Assembly: GCA_016617855.1 (NCBI GenBank)
Contig: JAECUM010001705.1
Location: forward strand, 43,501 to 107,500
Direction: 5' to 3'
DNA from: Megalonaias nervosa
Lineage: Eukaryota > Mollusca > Bivalvia > Unionida > Unionidae
DNA length: 64,000 nucleotides
Shown: positions 1 through 64,000 of the stretch, in pieces
Layout of the letters: every line of letters begins with the position of its first letter
Numbering within the stretch: position 1 is the stretch's first letter
The notes under the pieces: model-generated
What the model saw: only the letters and a program-made list of their open reading frames with translations
Database searches by the model: none
What the model was told of the DNA's origin: nothing
Program-made: the position numbers and the translations under genes

Positions 1-1328
1 TTTATTTTACTTTATGTGCAATCACAAAATATGCCAAATCATGTTTGAATGAGGAGTCAAATCTAAGTCGGGCTGCCTTATTATTTGATTGCTGCCAAAA
101 AATAGCGATTGAAACAAAATCCCTTCAACATGATTCAGCAATTCCAAATTTGACACACTACCTCAGCAGTGGATTGTGGAACAAAAATAGTCTTAGAATT
201 TGAATTTTTGTTCATTTTGTAATGTTAAAATTGAGTTATGTACATAAGTACAAGAAAATCATGTGAACAAATAAATACATGGGACAACAGTTCCTAATTT
301 GACATACTAGCCCAGCATGGATTATGGAAGGAAAGTGGTCTCAAAATTTGAATTTTTGTTCTTTTAGCCATGATAAAATTTGGTTATGTACATAAAATTT
401 CCATAGCAGAATAATGATTTTTGTTGAACCCATGCTGATGGAAAGTGAGACACAGTGGTCACTCTTCAGCAGGTAGAATCAATGATTTTGTACATCCAAT
501 GTTGCCTTGAAGAAAAACAAACCAATTTTTCTCCAGTATCAGCATCACCGTCACCAGTTGAAAGTTTTGGTTAAAGTTTGTCATTTGAATGCATTTCCAG
601 AACCACTTGATTAAGCCTCACCATACTTAACAGAAATTATTATGAGGCTAAAATAATTCATTTTGTGGCATGCTTGCTTGCACATTTTAGCTTGGGATGA
701 AGGTCCCAGTCACAGAAAATTTGATTAAAGGTTTTTATTCAATTTGCTAAAGTTTTCAATAGATTCTCATCATACCTGGCATGAATCATTATGAAGCTAA
801 ACAAATTTAATGTATGACTACTCACTATCCCAATGACATTGGGATCAAGGTCACAGTCGAAGAAAATTTGCTTTAAGATTTTGGTGTATTTTTTAAAATT
901 TTCTTACATTTCCCTAACCCATTATTGGATTTTCGTTCACACATTTGAGGAATCATTATATAGCTAAAACAATTCATTCTGCAACATGCTCACGCAACCT
1001 TTTGATCTTGTTATTTGTCTGTACTAGTTTGGCTTGGGAATTGTTGCCCCTTGAATAGACAAGGCTGCTCACCGAGTACATGAGGGTGATTCCCCAGTTT
1101 CAACACTTATCACCAAAGAAAAACCCCTCAGAATTTGTTAGAAACTTCTATTCCCTGATTTTTCACCACATTTTCTGTGAGTTAAATCCAGGTCTATATT
1201 GATTTGTTGGAAAACATGTGTAACTTCACACAAAGTAGGAAGTGCACAGAGCACATGCACAAAATTCCATTGCCAACATAACTTTTATATGGATGTACAA
1301 AAATCAATATACATATGAGTATGTACCA
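1..1328. repeat. Intergenic dispersed repeats downstream of DDX41
   Basis: No gene is visible. Two diverged copies, around 160-270 and 290-400, share TTGAATTTTTGTTC and GGTTATGTACATAA-like text. From about 540 to 1000 there are repeated segments with ATTATGAGGCTAAA and GGGATCAAGGTCACAG. These low-copy motifs recur in intron 13 (6340-7500), which suggests interspersed genomic repeats. Confidence 0.5.
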
Positions 1329-1810
1329 GGCATGGGGCTGATTACAACTGAAATCGTAATCAAATGTAATCGATTATAGTGTGAGCTGTAGAAGCTCTGT
1401 AATTGTAATCATAATCGTCCGTCACTGGCAGAGTAATCACATAGTGTAATCATGATTACAAATGATTAGAAACAGTAACAACTAAAACTGTTGATGTGAA
1501 TGTGATGTAAACAGTGCCAAGTAGTGCTCATTTGGTATGTTAATTTGTGTGTAAATAACTGTCAATAAATATTTACATAGAGTTAAAATTGTTTGGTTTT
1601 CAGTTATACAGTGTAGGACATCTGCCCAGAACAAAAACAGAGAACAAGCAAATACAAAGCAATCATAATTGTAATCATAATCATTTGTAAGTATTTGTAA
1701 TTGTAGTCATGGTTTCCAAATAAGTGTAACTGTAATCACGATCATCAGTGCCAAACAACCTGTAATTGTAATCGTAATTCTAATTGAGCACTTGTAATTG
1801 ACCCCATGCC
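1329..1810. mobile_element. MITE-like element rich in GTAATC/GATTAC
   Basis: 482 bp bounded by inverted ends: GGCATGGGG...ATTACAACTG on the left and CAGTTGTAAT-like sequence ending CCCCATGCC on the right. The interior repeats TGTAATCATAATC, GTAATTGTAATC and similar motifs in both orientations, so much of it can fold on itself. No coding capacity and no clear target duplication were seen. It is probably a non-autonomous DNA transposon of unknown superfamily. Confidence 0.6.
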
Positions 1811-2120
1811 ATAACCACAACAACCCGATTTTAATCAATACTGAATCTTCAATAAATAATGCCAAATTTTATAAATACCAACCAAGAAGTAAGAGATCGT
1901 TTTTTTTTAAAAAAATTAAATATCAGGATGTATTTTGAGAATTTTTTAAACTGGGCCCAGGTTTCTATACCCAGAGGTTTTTCAAAACTTGAAGTGTGGA
2001 TTAATATTATTTTTTTTTAAAACGGGGGCTGAGATTTGGTTATAGAATCCTAGTAAAGTTAAAACTGTAATAATCTGCTTATGCAGAAATAAAGAAAACT
2101 CAAAATTACAATGAACAGGT

Positions 2121-2126
2121 TTTATT
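2121..2126 (-). promoter_or_regulatory. Candidate DDX41 polyadenylation signal
   Basis: AATAAA on the minus strand, about 860 bp beyond the stop codon. I noticed no other tttatt (plus strand) between here and the stop. A 3' UTR ending near 2100 would include both decayed exon copies. Assigned by consensus only. Confidence 0.4.
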
Positions 2127-2680
2127 AATCTGGTCTCTGATTACATGATGATTGTCTTCAGTGTAAATTTCTCCTGAAAGATCATCAATTATGAATAGTC
2201 ATGTTTCTGGCATCGGAGAGTCTCATGTTCATAGGCACGTGTAAACATTCATTGTAGACTGATATACATATATCGATTAATAATAATCTGATTCACTCCA
2301 CATTAGATCTGGCATAAAGAATAATATTTTGATAAACAATACAGTCATCACTGCAATGGAAATATATTCAGAAAACATTAAATTCGAACCCATTTTCCTA
2401 ATAATATAGAAAGTGAATGCAGTCATGTAGTCTCCATGAAACCAAATGGTATGACAGATTTACAGTGTTGAAATCTCCAGTACTTTCATGACAGTTTAAT
2501 GCAGACAGGGTTGGGTGTTCTTAATAACAGCCTTGCCTTTTATAGATCATGTAATAAGCATCAAATCTGCAAAAAATATTGAGATCGATAAGCTTAAATA
2601 CAATATATACGTATCTTAATATATTACATCTTTCTCATAAAAAGTTCTCAGGAATTGGTCTGATTTGTTTTTGTACAATT

Positions 2681-2803
2681 TTACCAATCAGCACTGCTGT
2701 GAAGTAAGTTGTCACAATATCCATTATTCAAAGAATATATTTGTCCACAAACCTCAGATCTTTTTAATTTAAAAATCTGCAACTATGTGACAACAAACAA
2801 TGT
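2681..2803 (-). pseudogene. Decayed duplicate of the DDX41 terminal exon, distal copy
   Basis: On the minus strand this begins after an intact ttgcag acceptor and reads, in shifting frames, DIVC, CHIVADF, then NNGYCDNLLHSSADW and a stop at 2681-2683. These align with DVGC, GHRIADC and [15 protein letters not shown] of the true last exon. About 18 bp, including most of the zinc-knuckle interior, is missing and an in-frame stop follows ADF. Splicing to it instead of the true exon would replace the knuckle with about ten residues. It lies in the probable 3' UTR. Confidence 0.72.
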
Positions 2804-2867
2804 CTGCAAGTGTACTGAAATGGTAAACTGTGTTGACCTTTTCCTTCTCAAGTTGAAAACCCTGTTT

Positions 2868-2960
2868 TCACCAGCCTGAACTGGTGTGAAATAGGCAATC
2901 ACAGTGTGTAACATTCTGAGCCTATTTCATCTAATAAATCCAGTCTTTTGAATAAGTGGC
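2868..2960 (-). pseudogene. Decayed duplicate of the DDX41 terminal exon, proximal copy
   Basis: On the minus strand, a stretch beginning CTGGATTTATT and continuing GGCTCAGAATGTT aligns with CTGGAGGCTCT...GCTCAGAATATT of the true exon. It then reads AQNVTHCDCLFHTSSGW and a TGA at 2868-2870, against [17 protein letters not shown] and TGA. The stop codons of the real exon and this copy are 121 bp apart. It has an internal stop (TAG in place of the CAA codon before AQN), so it is untranslated sequence in the 3' UTR. Confidence 0.68.
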
Positions 2961-2988
2961 ATTCCCATGAAAAAGATTGTCTCCTTTT

Positions 2989-56215
<53,227 letters not shown>

Positions 56216-58020
56216 CTACAAAGGAAAAGGAATACTAATTGACATGCTAAAATATCTTGATAATAATAGCACAGTATATAAAAATTAATCTTATAAAGAA
56301 AATAAGGAGACAGTCAATTAGGGGTAAAACAATACATCAATATATTGCTGCATCAATACAGTCGCCATACTGATACACATATCAATACAGGAGATAAAGA
56401 ATCAATACAAAATAATACTTACCCTGTACAAGTTACTTAATTTTCAGAAGTGAATAATTAATGATTGATTAATTTTTTATTCTTTAAACTGAGAATTTAT
56501 TTGTGACAGATGTTGCAAACACATTCATTTTTGTTAGTAAAAAAGAAAAACTACTGACAACACCTTCTCACTTTCTACAAATTAACACAAAGTGATGTGG
56601 TTTGTAATGCCTGCCCCTAAAACGTTAACTGAAATCACTCACAACTAACAGGTAATCTGTTTGAAAGTAATTGTATTATCTCATCATGGAAGAGAATGGC
56701 ATAGGAGTAGATGCAAAGTCTATTTCTGTCTGTAATCTGCATAATGCAAATACAATCAGTATGTCAACAAATAACAAGGGCACCATCTACTACTGAGAGA
56801 CCTTCTAACAATGGAAAGACCATCAAGTTATATGTGCATCAATAATATATTGTATTGTAAGCTGTGTATCGTTAATTGTATTAATATGCAGCACATGTGT
56901 ATCATTATACTCCTACAGGTACTCCAGTATTTATAACAAAATTTATCATCTTTATTACACACCCATTCAATCTTACACAGTTTATCTGGTATTTGGTATG
57001 GATGTTCATTCCAAACTTCCATCCTGCACACCACTACTATCTTATGATCTTCTGCTTGTGTTAGCAATCATTATAATTAACTGCAATAATTTAATTTTAT
57101 CAAAATAGGAACTATCTGTTTCTTCTTAAATAAAAATATCACAATAATATTGCAATATATCACAATTATTTTCAATTTAATGCCCACCCCTACAATACAT
57201 GTACAGGATCCACATACACAAATGCCCTGACAGCATACTGGTAATGCACAGTATTACTGGATGGGCCATTTATTGTTATGGTCCCAATAGGCTATTCATT
57301 TCAATCCTAAATGTTTCAAAGCCTGCCAAAGTGATTTGCAACAGTGGTGCTATGCAATAATGTTTCCCCACTATTCTTTAAAAACTATTCTGTTACAAAA
57401 TATTATGCCATTTTATTCTAATCCCTATCCCTCATAATATGCCTTGTCTTACTGTTTTGGGGTCAAGTAATTTGGATAATCTCGGACATTATGCCCCTCA
57501 TGAAGCCCTTATCTGCTGTACAAGGGTTCACTTAACTGCTCATGCATGATTAAAATCACTCAGACTCAGTGACTGGTCAGTAAAAAGGGGTCCACTGTAA
57601 GTGTGTGTTATTTATTAGTCATTTTCACTACCAATTTGAAAAGTGTAACATATACATATACTACTTTCTAATTTTGTTAACTTTATATGTACAATAACAA
57701 AAAAGTAAATTTTAAATTATTCAATACCCATGAAGCCCTAGTTTGGGATCAGCCGCAGAATTAGCAAGTTCTGGCAGAGAATTTATCCCATGAAATAAAA
57801 AATGGATCTAACGAACAAAAATTCTGGTTTTAACAATGAATGAAGATTTTCTTTCTCTGAGTGAAAATTTTTGGCATGGACAGTATATTGCTATCTATTG
57901 ACTTACTTAGCATTGGGTTGGTTAAGGATGGAGTGGAATCAAGTAATTATGAAACAAAAAGGCTATTTAATAGATTTTAAATACTTCTATTATTTTGTTT
58001 TTATTGTTCTTGGTTTTGTG
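56216..58020. other. Region upstream of the first DDX41 exon seen
   Basis: AT-rich sequence with no convincing exon, CpG cluster or promoter on either strand. It is probably the 5' intron or promoter-proximal region of DDX41. The CA-rich and (TG)n tracts are short. Confidence 0.4.
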
Positions 58021-58336
58021 TGTGTGTGTGATTTGGATTTTTAACGTAGCTTTAACAATTTTTCAGTCATATCGCTACGATGTCTGCAGTGTGGCAGTTT
58101 ATAGTGATGTCTAGCACTGGGGCATCATGCCGCAGACATGTAGCATGATGTCCCACCCAGTCATATTATCCTGACACCAGGCCGACCAGTCCTAACACTA
58201 ACCTCTTAATGCTGAGCGCCAAATGAGGCAGCTGTTGGTACCATTTTTGTAAGTCTTTGGTATGACTCGGCTGGGGATCGAACCCACGACCTCCCGCATC
58301 CGAGGCGGACGCTCTAACCACTAGGCCACCGGAGCG
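58021..58336 (-). mobile_element. tRNA-derived SINE with perfect 15-bp duplication
   Basis: Minus strand: tRNA-like head GCTCCGGTGGCCTAGTGGTT (box A) and GGGTTCGATCCCC (box B). An anticodon-arm-like hairpin CCGC-CTCGGAT-GCGG would place CGG as the anticodon. The body includes GGATAATATGACTGGGTGG and CACTATAAACTGCC, and the 3' tail is (CA)n-like. It is flanked by GTTCTTGGTTTTGTG at 58006-58020 and 58337-58351. Intact boxes and perfect duplication suggest a fairly recent insertion. Confidence 0.93.
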
Positions 58337-58351
58337 GTTCTTGGTTTTGTG

Positions 58352-59896
58352 TTTTGCTGGAAAATACATGTGGTGATAAAAAGTGAATGAATGAAAACTG
58401 CATCTCTTCCATGAGTTTCTTGCTATATAATGAATGTAGTTTGATCAATAAATACTATTTAAGTGTATGTTGCCTAAGAAATCTGTTGAATCTGAAAAGG
58501 AAGAAAAGAAGCAACTTTTATTGTCAAATTTTAACCTGTTTTAAGAACACAGCTCTCAGAAAATGTCATAGAATTGGATTATTTCTTATTAACAATTACA
58601 TTTCAGCAAGCACCTAATTTTCAAGTAGAATAAATATTTCCCTGCGGCAACATTCTATTGGCAACTTGTTAATAATAAGACTTACTGATATATAATTAGG
58701 TAGCTTTGTACCATTGTTTACAAACTTTGTGCTCACTCTTTTCTCCGATTGTGAAGGGACTTTAACAGCAAGGACAGCAAAATTAGTTTGCTCAGAATCA
58801 GCCTTTCAATCAACATTAAATTCAAAACTTAAAATTTTGGCTTAAGAACATGATGTAAATTTGGGAAATGAAGAAAACCATGTAAGCATATTTCTTTTAT
58901 TATGCAGCTTTATGTTAATAATGCACATATTTATAAAATACCTTTTATCATGCTACTATTAACCACAAGTTATACAAAATCAGTGGAGAACACTTATGCA
59001 GGGGTAGAAACAGCCATTGTCTGGCAATGCAGGGCAACCATTTTCCCCAATGTTGTACAACCCAAAAAATCATTATGGACTTTTTTATTTTTTCCAGCAA
59101 GAAAACTTTTGATCATTAAATTGTCCCTCTGGGTACCTATAGCAGGGTGTGTGAATTATATCTACATAATTCTGTAGTAGAGTGTTGAGTGATTTCAAGA
59201 GGTAAAATGCCACACAAAGCTACATTTGTCGGCTACACATTATCTGCATAGGTACGGTAATCACATTCCATACTACCATCCCATCAGGGTTAACCATTAA
59301 AGGAGCAAGACTCATGACTGCTTGAATTTTGTCAACATACCAAAATTTGGTATCTTTATCTTTCATCTTTGACTTTTCACACCGACTACCTGGGATTTAG
59401 TAGCACACTTTCCATGGGTCAGTTAAAGAAATGGGAACTTGTTCTCGGGTATGTGACAGTTGTTTATTTTGGCTAACTTAGCAAAATGAATATAAAGAAT
59501 CAAACCAATCAAAATTGTTGTTGTATTGATGGCTATGCAAAAATCCCAGATGTAAAGTTTACCAGTTCCTGATAGTTTAATTGGAAACCATAATTATGTA
59601 AATTAATATCAACATAAAATATAGATAGGTTCCGGGTCAAGGTTTGCCAAATACATGAAGTGATGAACAATAAGACACCTAGTCCAATAAATCAACCCAT
59701 AAACCTATACTGATATTCTCCATGAATACCATTTCAAGTCTGGAGACTGATTTATTGTCTATAAAACACCATGGGGAAAAATGGAATAGTTAGATTATCA
59801 TTTGCTTACTGATCTTAAACAGATTAAAAAATTGTGTATACATGTGTAACAGTTTTCATTAGAAGGACTGGTGGTGAGTTACAAATATGCAATTAG

Positions 59897-59985
<89 letters not shown>

Positions 59986-60629
59986 AATGTTGCTTTATAA
60001 TTTCTATCACAGCAAACTTGGGAAAATTGTAATAATTTACTGGGCAACTAGAAAATCTACCAGGCAACCAGTTTGTCAAAGCTGGCTGGCCTGAAACAAC
60101 TACAGATTTTCAAAAAAACTTTCAATCCCTGCTCATCAAATTAAACCATGGGTAGAAAAATCCACTGCCTTGAAGGAAAAAAACCTAAAATTTAATGCCA
60201 GGCAACAAATGTTTCCAATATGAAAGCACAGTCTGGCTATCAAAAGAATTATGAAAAAATTATCATGTTAAAAACTGTGATGGACTTTATATAATTTCCA
60301 GTGACAAATGTGATCACTAAATTGTTCTTTTGAGTATCTACAGCAGTGTGTTTGAATTATCTACACATAATTTAGCATCTTTAGCTTGACACACTTAATA
60401 ACTATAATCTAGCGTCACTCTTCTTGCAGTAAAGTATGTGGCAGTTGGGTAGCTTTAGCTCAAGAAATATGACAAGTTTAAATAATCAAACCAATCATGT
60501 TTGTTAATAAATATTATGTTGCCTTGTTCGGTGATGAAAAAAAAAAAAAAAATTACACATAGATTGTTCACATTTCCTGGCAGTTTATACATGGGATTAA
60601 TAATACCAGGATGATGTTTATACTGTTCT
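58352..60629. other. Gene-free stretch between SINE and LINE remnant
   Basis: Two related segments share TGTGTTTGAATTATCTACA and GATCATTAAATTGTCCCTCTG-like text (about 59090-59170 and 60310-60370) about 1.2 kb apart. This suggests an old duplication. A compound microsatellite is listed separately. Confidence 0.45.
59897..59985. repeat. Compound (AACT)n-(AT)n-(AC)n microsatellite
   Basis: Seven AACT units, about 17 AT units, then about 13 AC units. Confidence 0.95.
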
Positions 60630-61126
60630 AATAGGTTTATATCCATCAAAAGCATGTGAACCTGATGTGCTGCATCCTAAATTGCTGCAAAAATTGCACA
60701 GTCAATTAAATATCCACTATGCTGCTTACTCAATATCCAGTTGCAAATTTCATTGTTTCCAGATCACTAGTATCTAGCAAATTTAGTGCCTGTGTATAAA
60801 ACATATAAAACCATTGTGTCAAACTATAGTCTTTTACTATGTACTCTATCTAAAGTTTTTGAGAAGTACATGTATATATATAAATTATGTTGTTTAACAT
60901 GATATAATTTTGCATAATCAGTATGGATTTTCACCAGGTAATTCAACAACAAAGCAGTTAACAGACATCTGCAATACAATTTGTTCTGAGCTAGACCAAG
61001 AAAGGGAGATTGGGACCATTTTCTTCAATATTAGGCTTGCTCTAAAAATTTAAAAAGTATTAGTTTTCATGGAAATTTGTTATTATGCTTTGAAAGTTAT
61101 TTACTGTTGAGAAAACAAAGAGGTAT
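60630..61126 (+). pseudogene. Non-LTR retrotransposon reverse transcriptase remnant, 5' part
   Basis: Plus strand, several frames. Recognisable pieces in order: PSKACEPDVLHPKLLQKL (a KASGPDGI-type block), LANLVPVYK...SNYSLLLCTLSKVFEKY (LANVVPIYK...NYRPISLLS..SKVFEK), QYGFSPGNSTTKQL (about 60919-60960), TIFFNI, and FESYLLLRKQRG. These are conserved blocks of jockey/CR1-type reverse transcriptases. Frameshifts and stops show it is dead. It is cut by the hAT element at 61127. Confidence 0.85.
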
Positions 61127-62576
61127 CAGTGTTTTATCTACAGATGGCTTCATGTAAGTCATTTGACTCATCACGGCAAAAAACAGTGAGTCAAAATCCA
61201 AACCTATGAGTCCTATTCCAACCGATGATCAGTCTTCAGTAGTTTTTAAAAAATGATTATATTGTTTAAATACAACAAAAATATTAGTTATATAATGTGA
61301 CTAAAGCCAATAAGGCAATTCCTTTGCCAGAAGCATCTGAACATTCTATATTTGTTAAAAATCTTGTTGATGGTTTCATATCATCAGGAATAATGTGAGC
61401 ATATATGACAAGGCATTTATTGTTGGCTATGTCAGTACTTTCATCTGCCATTGCTGTCACAAATGACAAATTTTGCAGGTTACATATAAGACTATCCTCA
61501 ATAACGTTTGATAGGCTCTCCAGTACCTCTGAACAGGCAGTAGCTAAGTCATACTGAATGGCGGAATTCTTCAAAATGCCAACAGAATCAATTTCTTTAG
61601 CCATTAAGTTGTGTAATAATTTAAGAAGAGATTTGTATTTTAAAAAAGGGAAGTCTTTTACACTCAACCAATGTACACACTTAAGTAGCACTTTCGCTGC
61701 TATCTCTTGTTTGTAAAACTGCATTAAAATCTGCCTGGTGTTGTGAACCTTCAATCAGCAGTTTGTGTTCCGACAACCCAGCATACCTTCCCAGTATACT
61801 ATTCTGAAAGTTATTGTTTTTTTGCACATTTGGTCATCGAGGTTTATTTTAGCCTCTGTACACATATGGCAAAACATAAAGGCTTCTTCACTCACATTCT
61901 TCACTCGACTTAACGTCTTTATGAAAATGTATCCAACTGTAGTTTTCAACCATTGCTGCACAAAATTACGTTTTATCTCACGAGTAACCGTTACCTCATC
62001 TTTTGATAATGAAGGCTCCACTGGTTCGATAACAGTACTTTTATCGACGGTCGGTTGTAAAAACGCGGTTCAAATGATAATTTTGTTTGTTTCGGATCTA
62101 TTTTAATTTTTTTTTACCTTGGACACCATTTTCATTCGAATGCTGATAGTATCTTGGAACAACGCAAGGCATACAATTGAGCAAATGGAAATTGTTGCTT
62201 CTTTGAGCGACAGGGATGCGCATGAAGTAATAGTTTCTCATGAGAATGACTGTAAAGTCACGTGTTTATTTTTCGCCTCTATCTTGTGTGTGGTGATTTG
62301 TGGTTCTAACATCCTGTTGCTACAAACGATGTGACAGTTACAGGTCACATAAGGTCAGCTTCAGGCTCCACACTGTTGTGTTAATCAGCAAAAACATAAC
62401 ATTGGGTGCGTCAATTTACGTACCGGCGACGATTTTTAGACCAAACCTTTGTTTTGTGTTAATCAGCAAACCATAACATTGGAGTGCGTCTATTTACATA
62501 TTGTCGATGACTTTTGTGTGTCAAATCTTAAAATTCTGCGTATTTGACGCATGACGCATGTGCAGATAAAACACTG
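61127..62576 (-). mobile_element. hAT-family DNA transposon, internally deleted, nested in the LINE
   Basis: 1450 bp with ends CAGTGTTTTATCTACAGATG and, from the right, CAGTGTTTTATCTGCACATG. It is flanked by AGGTAT at 61121-61126 and 62577-62582. Left of it the LINE reads RKQRG, and right of it RGIINSKSSE, so the target reads through once the element is removed. Upstream of the left copy the bases are AG, so an 8-bp AGAGGTAT duplication with loss of AG on the right is also possible. It encodes a broken transposase on the minus strand. CpG density near 62030-62560 is higher than in surrounding DNA. Confidence 0.88.
61284..62135 (-). pseudogene. hAT transposase (KIAA1586/ZMYM6-like), frameshifted and truncated
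   Basis: Begins at an ATG (62133-62135, MKMVSKVKK). After a shift in an A run it continues with KIDPKQTKLSF, then REIKRNFVQQWLKTTVGYIF and an FMFCHMCTEAKIN zinc-finger-like segment. It shifts to NSILGRYAGLSEHKLLIEG, and shifts again to KVLLKCVHWLSVKDFPFLKY and MADESTDIANNKCLVIYAHI. The DESTD signature carries the first catalytic Asp (about 61443-61445) of hAT-type transposases. The frame ends LLALVTLYN only about 155 bp from the element's end, so the C-terminal catalytic part is deleted. At least three frame breaks make it non-functional. Confidence 0.82.
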
Positions 62577-63840
62577 AGGTATTATAAATTCCAAATCCTC
62601 AGAAATTAGATGTGTTAGCATAGAGTCCCCCAGGGATCCATTTTGGGACCTATTGTAATTTTCATCAACCATATTATAGAAAACATAAAATCATCAATCA
62701 GACTATTTGTTGATGATACAGCATTACGGTATATATAATAGCTGACAATCAGATCACAGATGGTGAAATCTTAAACAGTGATATTCCAAAGACACAAGAA
62801 TGGCCCAGATGTTGACTAGTTACATTTAATCCAAATAAGACTGAATAAATGCTAATAACACATAAACAGAACCAGAACCACCATTCTATATTATGCATGG
62901 CTGAAACAAACCTACAAGAGGTTGCTCAGCACAAACATTTGGGCCTTATATCACACATATTAAATGCATTTCCAACAAAGCCTTGGAGAAAATGAATTGT
63001 TTAAATGAATTGTTTAAAAAGTCTCAAATTGGAACTAAATTATCATTGGAAAAAATGTACAAGTCTTATAATGTTCCAATTTTGACTGTGCTGATCACAT
63101 TTGAGACAACTGTACAATGCATGATAAAGAATTACTACTTGAAAAAATAAATGTTGAGGCAATGAGAACAATAATGAGTGCAACCAAAAGTGCATCTCCT
63201 TCACAATTATATCATGAAACCAGCTGGAAAAGTCTAAACTCTTGCTGTTACAAGCATAAACTTATTCAATTATTTAAAATTTACCATGGACTAACTCTTG
63301 CATATCTTCAAGATTTGATTCAACCTTTATTTATAAAAAATAAGACCTATTCCATTTGATATTTAAATGATCTTCAACCTCCACTGTGTCGAACGACCTT
63401 GTTCTATAATTCATTTCTACCATCTACACTTCAAATATGGAACTTGTTACCCGTTGGAGTAAGAAACAACCCTTCAATACATAAGTTTAAAACCTATTTG
63501 AACTGCAATAAAAAACACTCCATGTTACTACTATGCTGGTGATAGAATGTCACAGATCATGCATGTTAGACTAAGAACAAATTGTAGCAACTTAAATTAA
63601 AATTTACATAAGAATCATGTATCTAATATTAAGTATTACCCCTGAGGTGAAATTGAGAATGCAAAACACTTTCTTTTAGACTGTTCCAAATATTAAATTT
63701 TAAGAGATCAAATCCTGTACACGCTCCCTTTATATTGCAACCCTATGTTAACTGTAGAAAACAACAAACAAATATTTTTAACTGTGCAAAATTATATTAA
63801 GATGACGAAGAGCTTTAAGTAATTGACTGAACTCACAACC
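62577..63840 (+). pseudogene. Non-LTR retrotransposon reverse transcriptase remnant, 3' part
   Basis: Resumes as RGIINSKSSEIRCVS, then VPQGSILGP (62625-62651) after a one-base loss. FVDDT (62706-62720) holds the catalytic Asp pair of reverse transcriptase. Then FNPNKTE and MLITHKQNQ-like text. Much later come RLRTNCSNLN, GEIENAKHFLLDCSKY and LRDQIL, the usual C-terminal zinc-binding tail of jockey/CR1-like elements. Stops and shifts are frequent, so it is inactive. Confidence 0.85.
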
Positions 63841-64000
63841 TTTTGAATTGCAAATAATTAGTTCTTATTCATTATTATGTTTTGTATACATGTAAGTTTA
63901 TGTATATTTTCTGTATAACCATCGAGATCACTGATGTTATATTTTTTCTTACTGTTGTGGAAACAGTGCTAATAAGCTTATACATTCCTAACTGAATTCC
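63841..64000 (+). mobile_element. Probable 3' UTR of the LINE
   Basis: After the C-terminal tail the sequence runs as T-rich text with ACTGTTGTGGAAACAGTGCT and AATAAGCTTATA, resembling a LINE 3' UTR. It reaches the window edge, so the 3' end and tail are not seen. Confidence 0.45.

Noticed and set aside
58255..58336. Functional tRNA gene (CGG anticodon-like arm)
   Set aside because: The tRNA-like part continues into a SINE body and the whole 316 bp is bounded by a perfect 15-bp duplication. It is a retroposon, not a tRNA gene.
61755..62021. Independent zinc-finger gene starting near 62021
   Set aside because: The apparent start is a GTG inside an open frame that extends upstream. The segment is one frame of a shifted hAT transposase.
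62118..62135. ATG AAA ATG GTG TCC AAG followed by gtaaaa as DDX41 exon 1
   Set aside because: It would join the first DDX41 exon seen in frame, but it lies inside the hAT element. Reading on past a frameshift gives KIDPKQTKLSF, a typical transposase N-terminus, so the ATG belongs to the transposon.

Overview
The window looks like animal nuclear DNA. It is AT-rich, with small exons, long GT-AG introns, and many short interspersed elements and simple repeats. The tRNA-derived SINEs, one with an internal segment reading GGATAATATGACTGGGTGG, and the GTGACCTTTG-type intronic repeats resemble what I recall from molluscan genomes. 'Lophotrochozoan, probably mollusc' is therefore an inference, not a demonstrated fact.

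The one cellular gene I can support is a DDX41 (abstrakt) DEAD-box RNA helicase on the minus strand. Its 14 coding exons run from 56215 down to the stop codon at 2989. Every junction is GT-AG and all phases join cleanly, giving 1848 nt (615 codons plus stop), against 622 residues for human DDX41 as I recall it. The exons carry an acidic N-terminal region, the Q motif, Walker A (AFTGSGKT), PSRELA, TPGR, DEAD, SAT, motifs IV to VI, and a C-terminal CCHC zinc knuckle. A separate 5' exon was not found. The first exon seen contains an in-frame ATG at its third codon, so either that ATG starts the protein or a short upstream exon is missing or lies beyond 64000.

The rest is introns and flanks filled with mobile and tandem DNA. 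1-2100: dispersed repeats and a GATTAC-rich MITE-like element. 2121-3125: the 3' UTR and last exon, with two decayed extra copies of that exon. 4.4-8.9 kb: a microsatellite and a Harbinger-like MITE. 10.5-11.25 kb: a higher-order tandem array. 16.5, 18.8, 25.25 and 32.9 kb: four copies of one tRNA-SINE family. 23.2, 26.5 and 44.6 kb: TIR elements with 6-bp target duplications (5 of 6 bases at the third). 28.4-30.1 kb: a pogo-like TA-flanked element holding a foldback MITE. 31.8-34.4 kb: tandem duplications and a SINE-derived 43-bp array. 36.6-37.2 kb: a 42-bp minisatellite. 51.5 kb: a hAT-type MITE. 58.0-58.3 kb: a second tRNA-SINE with a perfect 15-bp duplication. 60.6-64.0 kb: a decayed plus-strand non-LTR retrotransposon interrupted by a 1.45-kb hAT element with a broken transposase on the minus strand.

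I see no convincing new multi-gene system. The most unusual points are the triplicated DDX41 terminal exon, the nested hAT-in-LINE insertion whose target can be read in frame, the 6-bp-duplication TIR family, and a tandem array that grew at a SINE/repeat junction.
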